Origin: SZUA-448 sp964602475 | GTDB lineage: Bacteria; Bacillota; Clostridia; Lachnospirales; Lachnospiraceae | Reading direction: 5' to 3' | DNA: 18,460 bases | NCBI GenBank assembly: GCA_964602475.1 | Contig: CAZRRN010000053.1 | Location: 1-18,460, forward strand | Shown here: piece by piece, positions 7,394 to 15,017 of the stretch | Numbering within the stretch: the stretch's first letter is position 1 | Layout of the letters: every line of letters starts with the position of its first letter | Notes under the pieces: generated by a model | The model's input: only the letters and a program-made list of their open reading frames with translations | What the model was told of the DNA's origin: nothing | Databases searched by the model: none | Program-made: the position numbers and the translations under genes

Positions 7394-8032
7394 CTACAGC
7401 CGTTCCACCAGCTTTTGCAGCTCTTCCAGCCTCTCAACCCTCGCTTCACAGCCGTCCGTCGTTCCAAATCCGTAAGCCGCATAAATAAACGGAACTCCCG
7501 CCCGCTGTGCCGCATCACGGTCACCCTGTGTGTCTCCGATATAAACAGGTGCGGTAAGATGCCATCGATGCATGATTTCAAGTATGTTCTCTGCTTTCAA
7601 TCTTCCGGTATCCCCCGGACAGAGATGATCGTCTATATATTTTCCAAGTCCGTGACCTTCCAGAAATGCTTCAATATAACCTGCCCTGCAGTTGCTTACA
7701 ATGAACAACCGAAAGCCTTCCTGTTTAAGCTTTTTCCATGTGCCTTCAACATCCCCGAGCAGAATCCCCTTATGCTTGATCAGATACGGGCACTGTTCCC
7801 GGACGCAGTCCTCCATGACAGAAAGTGCCAGCTCGTACGGAACGCTTTGGAACATTCCTTTCGCAATATCTTCCAGCGGCAATCCGTAAAAGGTCTTCAG
7901 CCTCGGTCCGGTGATCTCGTCTGTAATCTCGGGTGTCCTCGCTGCAACCTGTTTCCAAATCTGCGCAGCAGGTTCTGTCGAATCCCAGAGGGTTCCGTCA
8001 ACATCAAATATAATCGCGTCTGTCTTTAACAT
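7394..8032 (-). CDS. HAD-superfamily hydrolase, phosphoglycolate phosphatase-like
   Basis: A 212-residue haloacid dehalogenase-type phosphatase with all four motifs: DVDGT (nucleophile Asp10, acid/base Asp12), Ser113 in IVSNC, Lys146 in RLKAEN, and the metal-binding GDTQGD with Asp167 and Asp171. An alpha-helical cap follows motif I, as in the Gph/PGMB subfamily. Substrate is not determined; small phosphorylated metabolites such as 2-phosphoglycolate or sugar phosphates are usual. I prefer the ATG at 8032 because GGGA lies about 6 bases upstream. The ATG at 8044 adds four residues (MGIY) but has no spaced site. It lies upstream of trpS with a separate promoter between them. Confidence 0.86.
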   Translation of the reverse strand: MLKTDAIIFDVDGTLWDSTEPAAQIWKQVAARTPEITDEITGPRLKTFYGLPLEDIAKGMFQSVPYELALSVMEDCVREQCPYLIKHKGILLGDVEGTWKKLKQEGFRLFIVSNCRAGYIEAFLEGHGLGKYIDDHLCPGDTGRLKAENILEIMHRWHLTAPVYIGDTQGDRDAAQRAGVPFIYAAYGFGTTDGCEARVERLEELQKLVERL

Positions 8033-8353
8033 ATAAATTCCCATTCCGAAGCGTTCTTTACTGAGGAATCACGCAGCAAAAACCCGTGTAAAGGATTTCT
8101 GCCGTCGTATCAAGGCTTCTTTATACCGCTTCCGATTATAGTTTCTTCAATTCGTTCTATCTTATCACAGAAAATTATGCTTTTCAACCTTTGAGGAACA
8201 TTTTTTCACTGGTCAGGGAATCCGGCATATATCCTCCTATCATCAAAAACAGAATGGTGCATATACTGTAATGATCAAGTCGCTGTCTGTTCTTCGTGGA
8301 TGTCTTCCTGCCATACACGCTACTGCAGCGAAAACGCTGCGGAGGTAAATGCC
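8033..8353. other. Divergent intergenic region between the HAD gene and the repeat-protein gene
   Basis: This 321-base stretch has no convincing gene. On the minus strand, TATAAT at 8140-8135 could be the HAD gene -10 box, with no good -35. A 14-codon minus-strand frame at 8228-8184 has a strong AGGAGG. On the plus strand, TATACT at 8262-8267 could be a -10 box. The same place also reads CATATACT, close to the sigma-E -10 consensus CATACANT, with TCATCAA 13 bases upstream as a poor -35. A hairpin abuts the next gene's ribosome binding site. Confidence 0.5.
8325..8345 (+). promoter_or_regulatory. Hairpin abutting the ribosome binding site of the repeat-protein gene
   Basis: GCAGCG (8325-8330) and CGCTGC (8335-8340) form a perfect 6-bp GC-rich stem with an AAAA loop. 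The GGAGG ribosome binding site begins at the very next base (8341-8345), 8 bases before the ATG. This site decides the start at 8354. Confidence 0.5.
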
Positions 8354-9025
8354 ATGTCCGGTCCGGATGAATGCCCGTTTCTGCACAGCCGGCTTGGGTG
8401 TATGCTCTACGCTGCGCGCCCGTACCTGTCTCCGGAATGGTATCCTGCTGCAGATTCTCTGATGAGTACCGTAGAATTTATGAAAGTCTTTCATACACTT
8501 CGAGGCGGCGGTTTCAGTAGTATTATGAAGGGATGCCGCGGTCATTCACCGGTTACCGAGCCGGATTCTCTGATGAGCGCGGTTCGTCCGTTTTGTCTGC
8601 CGCCCGAGCTGCAGATTATGAATCTGTTCAGCCGGTATCTTCAGATGAAACAGATGATGGATCTGTTCTCGGTGTTCTCTTCCATGATGCCGGAGGGGTC
8701 TGATCCATTCGGTGGGACGGCTTCCGATCCCGGTAAAATGTCCGAGATTCTGGCGGCACTTGGCGGTGCAGATACCAATCAAATGTCCAAAATTCTGGCA
8801 GCTCTTAGCGGTGCAGATACCAATCAAATGTCCGAGATTCTGGCGGCTCTTAGCGGTGCAGATACCAATCAAATGTCCGAGATTCTGGCGGCTCTTGGCG
8901 GAGTAGATACCAATCAAATGTCCGAGATTCTGGCGGCTCTTGGCGGAGTAGATAACAATCAAATGTCCGAGATTCTGGCGGCTCTTGGCGGAGTTAAAAA
9001 AGCAGCTCCACAGCCACCGGACTAA
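8354..9025 (+). CDS. Uncharacterised protein with six C-terminal 15-residue repeats
   Basis: A 223-residue protein I cannot assign to a named family. It has no signal peptide or membrane segment. Residues 16-49 and 73-107 look like two copies of one helical motif (AARPYLSPEWYPAADSLM, then EFMKVF; AVRPFCLPPELQIMNLF, then MKQMMDLF). Residues 126-215 are six 15-residue repeats of the type TNQMSEILAALGGVD, each probably a short amphipathic helix with a GG turn. The tail is KAAPQPPD. The start is set by GGAGG at 8341-8345; an earlier in-frame ATG at 8300 has no such site. It is followed after 41 bases by a small gene and the two are probably cotranscribed. Function is unknown. Confidence 0.75.
   Translation: MSGPDECPFLHSRLGCMLYAARPYLSPEWYPAADSLMSTVEFMKVFHTLRGGGFSSIMKGCRGHSPVTEPDSLMSAVRPFCLPPELQIMNLFSRYLQMKQMMDLFSVFSSMMPEGSDPFGGTASDPGKMSEILAALGGADTNQMSKILAALSGADTNQMSEILAALSGADTNQMSEILAALGGVDTNQMSEILAALGGVDNNQMSEILAALGGVKKAAPQPPD
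8729..8998 (+). repeat. Six 45-bp tandem repeats within the coding region
   Basis: Six in-frame 45-base units (8729, 8774, 8819, 8864, 8909, 8954) encode PGKMSEILAALGGAD, TNQMSKILAALSGAD, TNQMSEILAALSGAD, then three copies ending GGVD or GGVK. The central units are almost identical at DNA level (ATGTCCGAGATTCTGGCGGC recurs), which points to recent slippage or recombination and probably a variable copy number. Confidence 0.95.
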
Positions 9026-9066
9026 GACAGGTAGCAGGAACAAAGCCTGCAGATTACGAGAAAGGT

Positions 9067-9345
9067 ATGGTAATTCATATGAAGCTTGAAGCTCTGATAA
9101 AACATCCGGCTTTTCAGTCAATGGAACCGGCAAAGCAGCTGCTTTTACTGGACTGCGTCAAACAGTCGGAGGGGATTGCACTTGAAAAATCCCTTCCGAT
9201 TCTGTTGTCTATGAACCAGCAGATGAAAAAAAGCGGTCTTCAGTTTACCACCGAAGAACGCCGCCTTTTAATAGATGCCCTGACAGAAGATATGTCTCCG
9301 TCGGAACGGGCACGGGTTGATGCCTTAAGAAAAATGATAAAATAA
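9067..9345 (+). CDS. Small uncharacterised helical protein
   Basis: A 92-residue, soluble, mostly helical protein with no recognised domain. Charged and Leu-rich segments alternate (KQLLLLDCVKQSEGIALEKS, then LPILLSMNQQMKK) and it ends in SPSERARVDALRKMIK. Similar short proteins of unknown function seem familiar from Clostridia, but I cannot name a family. It lies 41 bases behind the repeat-protein gene on the same strand, which suggests a two-gene unit. The ATG at 9067 has GAG 6 bases upstream; an in-frame ATG at 9079 is an alternative, with AAAGG rather far upstream. No terminator is visible before the convergent surface-protein gene, 16 bases away. Confidence 0.75.
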   Translation: MVIHMKLEALIKHPAFQSMEPAKQLLLLDCVKQSEGIALEKSLPILLSMNQQMKKSGLQFTTEERRLLIDALTEDMSPSERARVDALRKMIK

Positions 9346-9361
9346 CGCCGTTCTCGATGGT

Positions 9362-10318
9362 TCAGCCGTCTTCTCGTGCTTCCTTCTTCAGTCTCACAAT
9401 CACAAACCCCAGAGCAATAGCCGCAGCTGATCCAAGCAGCAGCAGACGTCCGCTCGAATGATCGTCACCGGTCTTAGGGGTAGTGTCCTTGATTCCTGCT
9501 CCTGCTGTGATTGAAGCGCTGGTCTTTGGAGTCGGTGTAGGGGTGGAGTTTGATGTTGTCGCAGAAGATGCCGCTTTTGTCGGAGTTGCCGTCGGTGCTT
9601 TCGTTGCCGTCGGCTTTGGGGTTGCAGTCGGCGCCTTCGTTGCTGTCGGCTTCGGAGTCGCAGTCGGTGCTTTCGTTGCCGTCGGCTTCGGAGTCGCATT
9701 CCCACTTTCTTCTGAAGGAGTCGGTGCAACACCGTTCAGAAGAAAACCATAAACTAAATTGTCCGTAATTGTGAATTTGGCACAGATAATATCGTCTACT
9801 GTCACAAGTGTAAATGACGGATAAGTGAGCTTTCCCGAACTATTTACACTGACTACCTTGACCAGATTAGTGTTCAGGTAGGGTTCCTCATCTTCATCAT
9901 ATTGATACATTGCATCTGCGATCGGACAGATTACTTCCACATCAGAATCCTTCGACGGATAGTAGTCTCCCTCGTCTTCATCATATTTATATAAGGTTGC
10001 ATCCATTGCAAAGGAACGATTTGAAGTAGGATTGACTCCTGCAGTGGTCATTGCTTTCTTCAAAGTGTTCAGAGAGGTCACGTCATCAATTAAGGACAGT
10101 ATATACATGTCCGGATCCAGACTTGTCTTAGTCAGCTTCGCAACAATATAAGTGGAATCCCAGATTCCCTCCGGTACCTCGTCAATCCACAGACTATATA
10201 CGTCATAATCAATTTCAAGCTCCGGAAGCGCTGCTTTTGCTGCAGTTATTTTAATACTGCAGAACAGAACCGTTACAACCAGAATCCATAGGGGTATTTT
10301 TCTTTTCAGTGTTTTCAT
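9362..10318 (-). CDS. Cell-wall-anchored protein with Thr/Pro repeats and TPKTG sorting signal
   Basis: A 318-residue exported protein. The signal peptide runs from MKTLKRKIPLWILVV to a likely cleavage after AKA (residue 29). An ectodomain of about 170 residues has two acidic KYDEDE/QYDEDE stretches and no named domain. A Thr/Pro/Ala/Lys-rich stalk with three ATPKPTATKAPT repeats follows (about 208-246). The C-terminus is a full sorting signal: TPKTGDD at 280-286, a hydrophobic helix (about 291-309) and a positive tail RLKKEAREDG. The sortase gene lies 15 bases upstream on the same strand, so this is very likely its substrate. I start at 10318, four codons into the longest frame, because GAGGAG lies just upstream; the ATG at 10330 is possible. 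Role at the surface is unknown. Confidence 0.87.
   Translation of the reverse strand: MKTLKRKIPLWILVVTVLFCSIKITAAKAALPELEIDYDVYSLWIDEVPEGIWDSTYIVAKLTKTSLDPDMYILSLIDDVTSLNTLKKAMTTAGVNPTSNRSFAMDATLYKYDEDEGDYYPSKDSDVEVICPIADAMYQYDEDEEPYLNTNLVKVVSVNSSGKLTYPSFTLVTVDDIICAKFTITDNLVYGFLLNGVAPTPSEESGNATPKPTATKAPTATPKPTATKAPTATPKPTATKAPTATPTKAASSATTSNSTPTPTPKTSASITAGAGIKDTTPKTGDDHSSGRLLLLGSAAAIALGFVIVRLKKEAREDG
9581..9697 (-). repeat. 36-bp tandem repeats encoding the Thr/Pro stalk
   Basis: Three consecutive copies of a 12-codon unit (ATPKPTATKAPT), plus a partial fourth, encode the stalk of the anchored protein. The DNA copies differ by a few silent changes. Such stalks hold a domain away from the membrane through the cell wall. 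Confidence 0.9.
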
Positions 10319-10333
10319 CCTGCTCCTCATTTC

Positions 10334-11809
10334 CTATTCACTCATCTTTTTGGCTACAACGACCAGCCTTCCGTCAGTAATCTCTTTATCGCAGGTTGAC
10401 AGCGTCAGGAGTGTGTCCCCGTATTCTGCCGTTTCGCCTGTTGTGTAATAAGCAAGAGCCTCAATACTAGCTATAAATTCGTCAAACTCCTCTTCCGTAT
10501 CCGCATCAATAAAGCTGTAATACCGGAAGACGTCTTCGTTTACATAAGCAACCTTGGACTGAAAGACAGCAATAATCTGATATTCTGCTTTTTCATAGAT
10601 TGTATCAAACTGTATTATCGGATGTTCCACATAAAAGCTCTGTTTCTTATATTCCGTCAGTGCCGCAAACATGGAACCGTTCTTCATGCAATGACCATAT
10701 AGAATCAGATTGGTTGTCGGTTTCAGGACATCACATCTTACATCAAGAAACGGAAGCCCGTTAACGTCGGATTCACCGTCAAAATCACGCCGCAGATAAT
10801 ATTCATTGTCATTTTCTGTCTGCATGACCGGATAATTAATGACGGTTCCGGTAATTTTTATCCATCCGATCAAATCATTATTTCTTTCATACAGGGCACT
10901 GTATTCCGGAAGCACCGCCGGTTCGGCAGTGGTCGGCTTCGAACTGTCAGCTTTTCCTTGCTCCTTTTCACTGCTTAACGGTACCGCAGCATTATCGTCT
11001 GCCAGGGTAATAACAGAAGTCTGATTCTCCGCCATTGCAATCCGGTCGTAGGCGAATTCTGCTGCTCCAGCTGCCGTCTCAATCGGTCTTAAGATGCTTT
11101 CCTGCAAAGCCGTCATTTTCTTTTCGCTCTGGTAGCTCTGTACGCGGTAAGTAACCTCATCAGAAATACAATATAGAAGAATCACCATCGATACGGCACC
11201 CGTCAGCCACAACAGCAGACGTCGCCTGTTCTTTCTTTGTCTTTTTTCCGCTGCTGCTATCCTTCCGGTTTCGCCTGTACTTCCCGGTGCTTTTCCCCGG
11301 ACTTCTATCTTTTCCTCTGCCTCCAGAGAAATCCGCCGTACTTTTTGTTCAGTTCTTGCAGTTCTGTCTGTTCTTTCATTTCTATCAGTTCTTTCATTTC
11401 TGTCTATTCTGTCTGTTCTTTCATTTCTATCAGTTCTATCTGGTCTTTCTTTTCTTGAAATTCTTTCTGTTCTATCTGCTCTTTCTGTTCCTTCTGTTGT
11501 CGGTCTTTTGAAGCGTCTGGTTTCTTCGTACTGCCGGATTTGTTCCTCCTCTGCAGTATCAAGTGGTTCGGTTCGGTGCGTTACCCCTGTCCCGTACTGT
11601 CTCATTCCTCGTCCAAGTTCTCTGATAAACTGTCTTCCAAGCTCAGTTTCAAAATAAAACGGCTGCGTTTTTAACCTCCGGTACATCGCTGCCGCAACCT
11701 GCGGATTTGTAATGTCCGCCTTGGTTTTCAGCAGTTCAATCCGGCTGTTATCACGCAGCCCTGCCATATATTCTTCTTTGGAATGAAATTCTACCGTTCC
11801 GAGCTTCAT
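10334..11809 (-). CDS. srtB: Class B sortase with long N-terminal cytoplasmic extension
   Basis: This membrane transpeptidase joins surface proteins to the cell wall. The C-terminal catalytic domain (about 300-491) has the class B layout: His373 in LYGHCMKNGSMF, catalytic Cys473 in LTLSTC, and Arg481 in DGRLVVVAKK. A single membrane helix lies at about 196-214 (LLLWLTGAVSMVILLYCI). The 491 residues are about twice the usual length for class B because of a 195-residue N-terminal region. That region begins with a helical part (VEFHSKEEYMAGLRDNSRIE, then NPQVAAAMYRRLKTQPFYF), followed by Arg/Asp/Glu/Thr repeats. By topology it should be cytoplasmic. Start chosen at 11809 because AGGGG lies 6 bases upstream; longer readings to 11920 lack one. 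The substrate gene follows after 15 bases. Confidence 0.92.
   Translation of the reverse strand: MKLGTVEFHSKEEYMAGLRDNSRIELLKTKADITNPQVAAAMYRRLKTQPFYFETELGRQFIRELGRGMRQYGTGVTHRTEPLDTAEEEQIRQYEETRRFKRPTTEGTERADRTERISRKERPDRTDRNERTDRIDRNERTDRNERTDRTARTEQKVRRISLEAEEKIEVRGKAPGSTGETGRIAAAEKRQRKNRRRLLLWLTGAVSMVILLYCISDEVTYRVQSYQSEKKMTALQESILRPIETAAGAAEFAYDRIAMAENQTSVITLADDNAAVPLSSEKEQGKADSSKPTTAEPAVLPEYSALYERNNDLIGWIKITGTVINYPVMQTENDNEYYLRRDFDGESDVNGLPFLDVRCDVLKPTTNLILYGHCMKNGSMFAALTEYKKQSFYVEHPIIQFDTIYEKAEYQIIAVFQSKVAYVNEDVFRYYSFIDADTEEEFDEFIASIEALAYYTTGETAEYGDTLLTLSTCDKEITDGRLVVVAKKMSE
11348..11443 (-). repeat. Arg-rich short tandem repeat in the sortase N-terminus
   Basis: About 32 codons encode repeats built on DRNERT/DRTDRNERT, a charged 6-residue unit (18 bases) with variants such as DRIDRNERT and DRTART. 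The + strand shows it as TTCTTTCATTTCTATCAGT-type repetition. The alternating charge suggests an extended or single-helix segment just before the membrane helix. Confidence 0.8.
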
Positions 11810-11906
11810 GTTCGACCCCTGCTTCCGTCTGTTACCATTGTACTTCATATAAAATGAAATACTAACTGTTCGATATGGTCGTCCCCGTGACCACAAGTTA
11901 TGGTAC

Positions 11907-11939
11907 CTTACAGTAAGCATATCGGCTATTCACAGTAAA
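11907..11939. promoter_or_regulatory. Paired palindromic candidate operators upstream of the sortase gene
   Basis: CTTACAGTAAG at 11907-11917 is a perfect 5-bp palindrome around a central A. A related site, TCACAGTAA at 11930-11938, has its centre 22 bases away, about two helical turns. They lie about 100-130 bases upstream of the sortase start and 30 bases or less from the stop of the large upstream gene. No clear -10/-35 pair is seen nearby. Operator role is inference. Confidence 0.35.
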
Positions 11940-11956
11940 ACTTTAGAACCGACTCG

Positions 11957-14956
11957 TTATTTCTTTTGTTCCATGGATGAAGCTTTTTTCTCCGGTTCTT
12001 TTTTTGGTTCAGCGGTTATATGCGGTTTCTTATCCGGTTTAAGCGCTTCCTTCTCTGCCTTCATTTCTTCCGTAAGCTGGGCAATGTTCGTAGGCCTCTT
12101 TACCGCATCGCTCGGATTTTTTTTCAACTCCGTTTGTTCTTCATGAGATTCTTCCCGCTTACCTTCATATTCCTCTTCGTGCTCCGCTTCCTTCTCTTCG
12201 GATTCTGCTTCTTTCTCTTCGGATTCTGCTTCTTTCTCTTCGGATTCTGCTGCTTTCTCTTCGGATTCTGCTGCTTTCTCTTCGGATTCTGCTNNNNNNN
12301 NNNNNNNNNNNNNNNNNNNNNNNNNNNNNNNNNNNNNNNNNNNNNNNNNNNNNNNNNNNNNNNNNNNNNNNNNNNNNNNNNNNNNNNNNNNNNCTTTCTC
12401 TTCGGATTCTGCTGCTTTCTCTTCGGATTCTGCTGCTTTCTCCTCAGGTTCTACGACCGCATCGTCATCAAGAAAGCTTGGTTCGTCGCTGTTCATTCCA
12501 AGAATCTCTCTTGCCTCGGCGATCTTTGCTGCTGCGTCCGTTTTCATCGCGGCAGCATTATTTTCCACTGCATTCTTTTCCTTATTTACTTCGGTAATTT
12601 CCTGATAAGCTTCCGGAACCGGAACCTTCTCTGTTGCTGCTAAAGCTCGCAGTCTTTCCGGTTTATCGATTTCCCGAAGCGCTTCTACCAGCATTTCACG
12701 CTCGGAAAGCATCACTGAAATTGTTGTCAGATACTTTTCATCCTGAAAATCAAAGTATTTCGGTTGCTGCTTAACCTCTCTTTCATATACCTTACAGATT
12801 GCCGATAAATCTCCATCAACTTTACTTTCGTCAATCGGTGCCATCTGATCTTCCGCATCCGCAATCTGATGAAGCTCAGCCAGTATTTGATCAATTACTT
12901 TCTTCTCTTCTCCTTTGCTTACCGTAATTCCAAGCTTTTCTGCTTCTTCAAGCGTGTCCCGAAGATTCTGCCTTGATACATCCGGATGTGTATTATCATT
13001 GCAGCCTCTTATATTTAAGAATGCGCCTGAAATCTTTTTTGTACTTTCGTCATAAATCTGATAATCAAGGGTTTTCCTGTCAAGCTCAAGGATTCTGTTT
13101 CTGATTGCTTCTGCTCCCTCGGGCATTCTATAATCAGAGGATGCAGCAAATCGCTTTTCCGGAAGTGTCTGTCCATGTAATTCATAGAGATCCCTTAGCT
13201 CCAATTCACTCTGCAGCTTCGTTGCAAGCACATCCAGCCCTGCTGTAGGTAGCTTTTGGATAAGCTCCTCCTTTTGTTTTAATTTTTCAGCCGTTTGCTC
13301 TTTTGTAACCGCCGCATACTGGCTTGTATCAAGGCTTTCCTGATATGCATGAAGGAATATCCCGTATTTTTCTTTGCAGTCCGCAGTCAGCTGCGCTAAT
13401 TTTTCCTGATCCGGAACTTCTTTATCGCTTTCCTTAAGATATGCTTCATTTGAGATTTTTACTGTTCTGGAGAACAGCTGATTTAGTCGTGCTCTGTCCG
13501 ACATCGGAATATCATCTACATAATCCTCTGCCAATGAGGAAATCCATGGGTATACGATATCGTCCACATTTGTCATTGTTGTCAGGGCGGCAAGCATCTT
13601 CCGGGTTTTATCCTGAATACGCTGGAATTTCTGCTCCGGTAACAGCTCCGCTGTTAAGCTTCCGATCTGATCCTTCAGCTTCAGCGTAGTATCCGTCTGA
13701 ACAGATGCTTTCAGTTCTTCTCCTTTTTGTTTATACTCAGCTAATTTGTTTAATGCAGAAGGCGCAGTAATCACAGGGTTGTCAAGTCCCTGTTGGTTTG
13801 CTAATGCTGTGTTCACAGCATTTATATCATGTACCCTTCGTAAATAAACCCGGTTCATTTCATTTATATTTACTTTTCTAAGGATTGCTCCTTTTACGGT
13901 TCTTCTTACCGCATTGAGTGTTTCCTGATCAGCATTTTTATCTGAAAGCTTCTGTCTTGGAGACGGTTCTTTACGTCCGAACAGCCGCGCTGCTGCACTC
14001 CTGCTTTTTTGTTCTGCCTGATATGCAAATTCAAGATTGTCCATATCTCCATTCAATTCTTCCAGAAGAATTTCTCCATCCTTCGTCGGATGAATTTTCG
14101 CTGCATGGACGATATTTTCCGGGTGATTCAGCGCCATCAGCACCTCCAGACGGAGTGTCTTGTTATATGTATCTGTGTCTCGATTTCTGTTCAGATCTCC
14201 ATGCTTTGTTACCATAATTTCAGTCATGGAAGTCCCGTTGATAAAAATCATATCACTTTCTGCAAGTCCGTTTGCTCTCATATAAGCGGTCGTACGAGGC
14301 TCCTGATAGAGTGCATCATAATTGCTCGAAAGTACTTCTCTGCTTGTGGTCTCAGGGAGCACATCCGGGTCATCCTTCGGCGTAAGTGTCATATGAAATT
14401 GTCTTTTTTGCGATTCAATAGCTTTTATTTTTACATCACTTTCATTGACAGCAACCAAATAAGTCTCATACTGCTGTACTTCATCCTTATAAGCACCAAA
14501 CCGGTTCATAAACATCATAAACCGAGAAGGCTTTTTCACAGGCTCGATTATCGGCAGAATCGGTTCCAGATGGTTTCCATTTCGTATTGCGATAGTTGAA
14601 CCCGGATTTTCCATAGCTTCAATTAATTGATTTGCGATATCATAACATGCAGCCGCCAGCTGGCTGTCCTTTACCTTATATCCACAATGTTCGCTGTAAG
14701 TCTGTCCGTTAATTACGAGATTGTCCATTATCATCTGAAGCTGAACTCCTTCAAGATCATCTCCCGGTTTCGACAGTCCCGTTACCTGTGACAACAATTC
14801 CCACAGATTATTTTTGTAAAGATTCGTATTTCCTCTGAAATAATTCCTGATTGGCGTGTTACTGTTAATTGCTTCTGCGATTCCTCCCGGCGGCAGCTTT
14901 GACTTTTCTGATCCATCCGGCATACTGCTCTTTAGTGTGCTTAAATTAATCTTCAT
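11957..14956 (-). CDS. Large uncharacterised cytoplasmic protein with acidic heptad-repeat tail
   Basis: About 999 codons as assembled, with 34 undetermined residues (855-888) at the sequence gap. There is no signal peptide or membrane helix, so it should be cytoplasmic. I do not recognise a family. The N-terminal 200 residues contain a compact-looking region (PIIEPVKKPSRFMMFMNRFG, then AYKDEVQQYETYL). The middle is long, charged and helical (for example ELLPEQKFQRIQDKTRKML and QTAEKLKQKEELIQKLP). The C-terminus has EEKAAES/EEKEAES heptads at about 838-926, then a Lys/Glu-rich end (PDKKPHITAEPKKEPEKKAS). The start is well supported by GGAGG 6 bases upstream. It lies between dut and the sortase on the same strand. 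Because the gap is of unknown length, the true size, and strictly the frame across it, are uncertain. Confidence 0.8.
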   Translation of the reverse strand: MKINLSTLKSSMPDGSEKSKLPPGGIAEAINSNTPIRNYFRGNTNLYKNNLWELLSQVTGLSKPGDDLEGVQLQMIMDNLVINGQTYSEHCGYKVKDSQLAAACYDIANQLIEAMENPGSTIAIRNGNHLEPILPIIEPVKKPSRFMMFMNRFGAYKDEVQQYETYLVAVNESDVKIKAIESQKRQFHMTLTPKDDPDVLPETTSREVLSSNYDALYQEPRTTAYMRANGLAESDMIFINGTSMTEIMVTKHGDLNRNRDTDTYNKTLRLEVLMALNHPENIVHAAKIHPTKDGEILLEELNGDMDNLEFAYQAEQKSRSAAARLFGRKEPSPRQKLSDKNADQETLNAVRRTVKGAILRKVNINEMNRVYLRRVHDINAVNTALANQQGLDNPVITAPSALNKLAEYKQKGEELKASVQTDTTLKLKDQIGSLTAELLPEQKFQRIQDKTRKMLAALTTMTNVDDIVYPWISSLAEDYVDDIPMSDRARLNQLFSRTVKISNEAYLKESDKEVPDQEKLAQLTADCKEKYGIFLHAYQESLDTSQYAAVTKEQTAEKLKQKEELIQKLPTAGLDVLATKLQSELELRDLYELHGQTLPEKRFAASSDYRMPEGAEAIRNRILELDRKTLDYQIYDESTKKISGAFLNIRGCNDNTHPDVSRQNLRDTLEEAEKLGITVSKGEEKKVIDQILAELHQIADAEDQMAPIDESKVDGDLSAICKVYEREVKQQPKYFDFQDEKYLTTISVMLSEREMLVEALREIDKPERLRALAATEKVPVPEAYQEITEVNKEKNAVENNAAAMKTDAAAKIAEAREILGMNSDEPSFLDDDAVVEPEEKAAESEEKAAESEEKXXXXXXXXXXXXXXXXXXXXXXXXXXXXXXXXXXAESEEKAAESEEKAAESEEKEAESEEKEAESEEKEAEHEEEYEGKREESHEEQTELKKNPSDAVKRPTNIAQLTEEMKAEKEALKPDKKPHITAEPKKEPEKKASSMEQKK
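12179..12445 (-). repeat. 21-bp tandem repeat encoding EEKAAES heptads
   Basis: On the + strand the unit is GCTTTCTCTTCGGATTCTGCT (21 bases, given here as one full unit of 7 codons). About two and a half copies lie on one side of the N gap and about five on the other, the outer ones changing to EEKEAES and EEKEAEH. The seven-residue period and charge pattern fit a long charged helix. Confidence 0.93.
12294..12393. other. Assembly gap of 100 N inside the 21-bp repeat
   Basis: Exactly 100 undetermined bases interrupt the repeat. A round 100 is the usual placeholder for a gap of unknown size. The flanking phase (…GATTCTGCT before, CTTTCTC after) requires a true length of 1 plus a multiple of 21 if the repeat is regular, which 100 does not satisfy. 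Confidence 0.95.
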
Positions 14957-15017
14957 ACCTCTCCTCCTTCATCAGAGTCCAGAATTCCCCGACTGGCTCT
15001 GTACTGTTTATTACTGC

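Noticed and set aside
7151..8029. Plus-strand frame of 292 codons across the trpS leader and HAD gene
   Set aside because: It is antisense to a HAD phosphatase with all four motifs, and its first part is only translated tandem repeat.
8546..9133. Repetitive minus-strand frame opposite the 45-bp repeats
   Set aside because: Any frame across a 45-bp repeat without stops stays open. The plus frame has a clear GGAGG site and helical repeats, the minus frame has neither.
9483..9752. Val/Ala/Gly-rich plus-strand frame
   Set aside because: Antisense reading of the Thr/Pro stalk repeats of the anchored protein.
12020..12643. Phe/Leu/Cys-rich plus-strand frame resembling a membrane protein
   Set aside because: It is the antisense reading of the EEKAAES repeat and spans the N gap.
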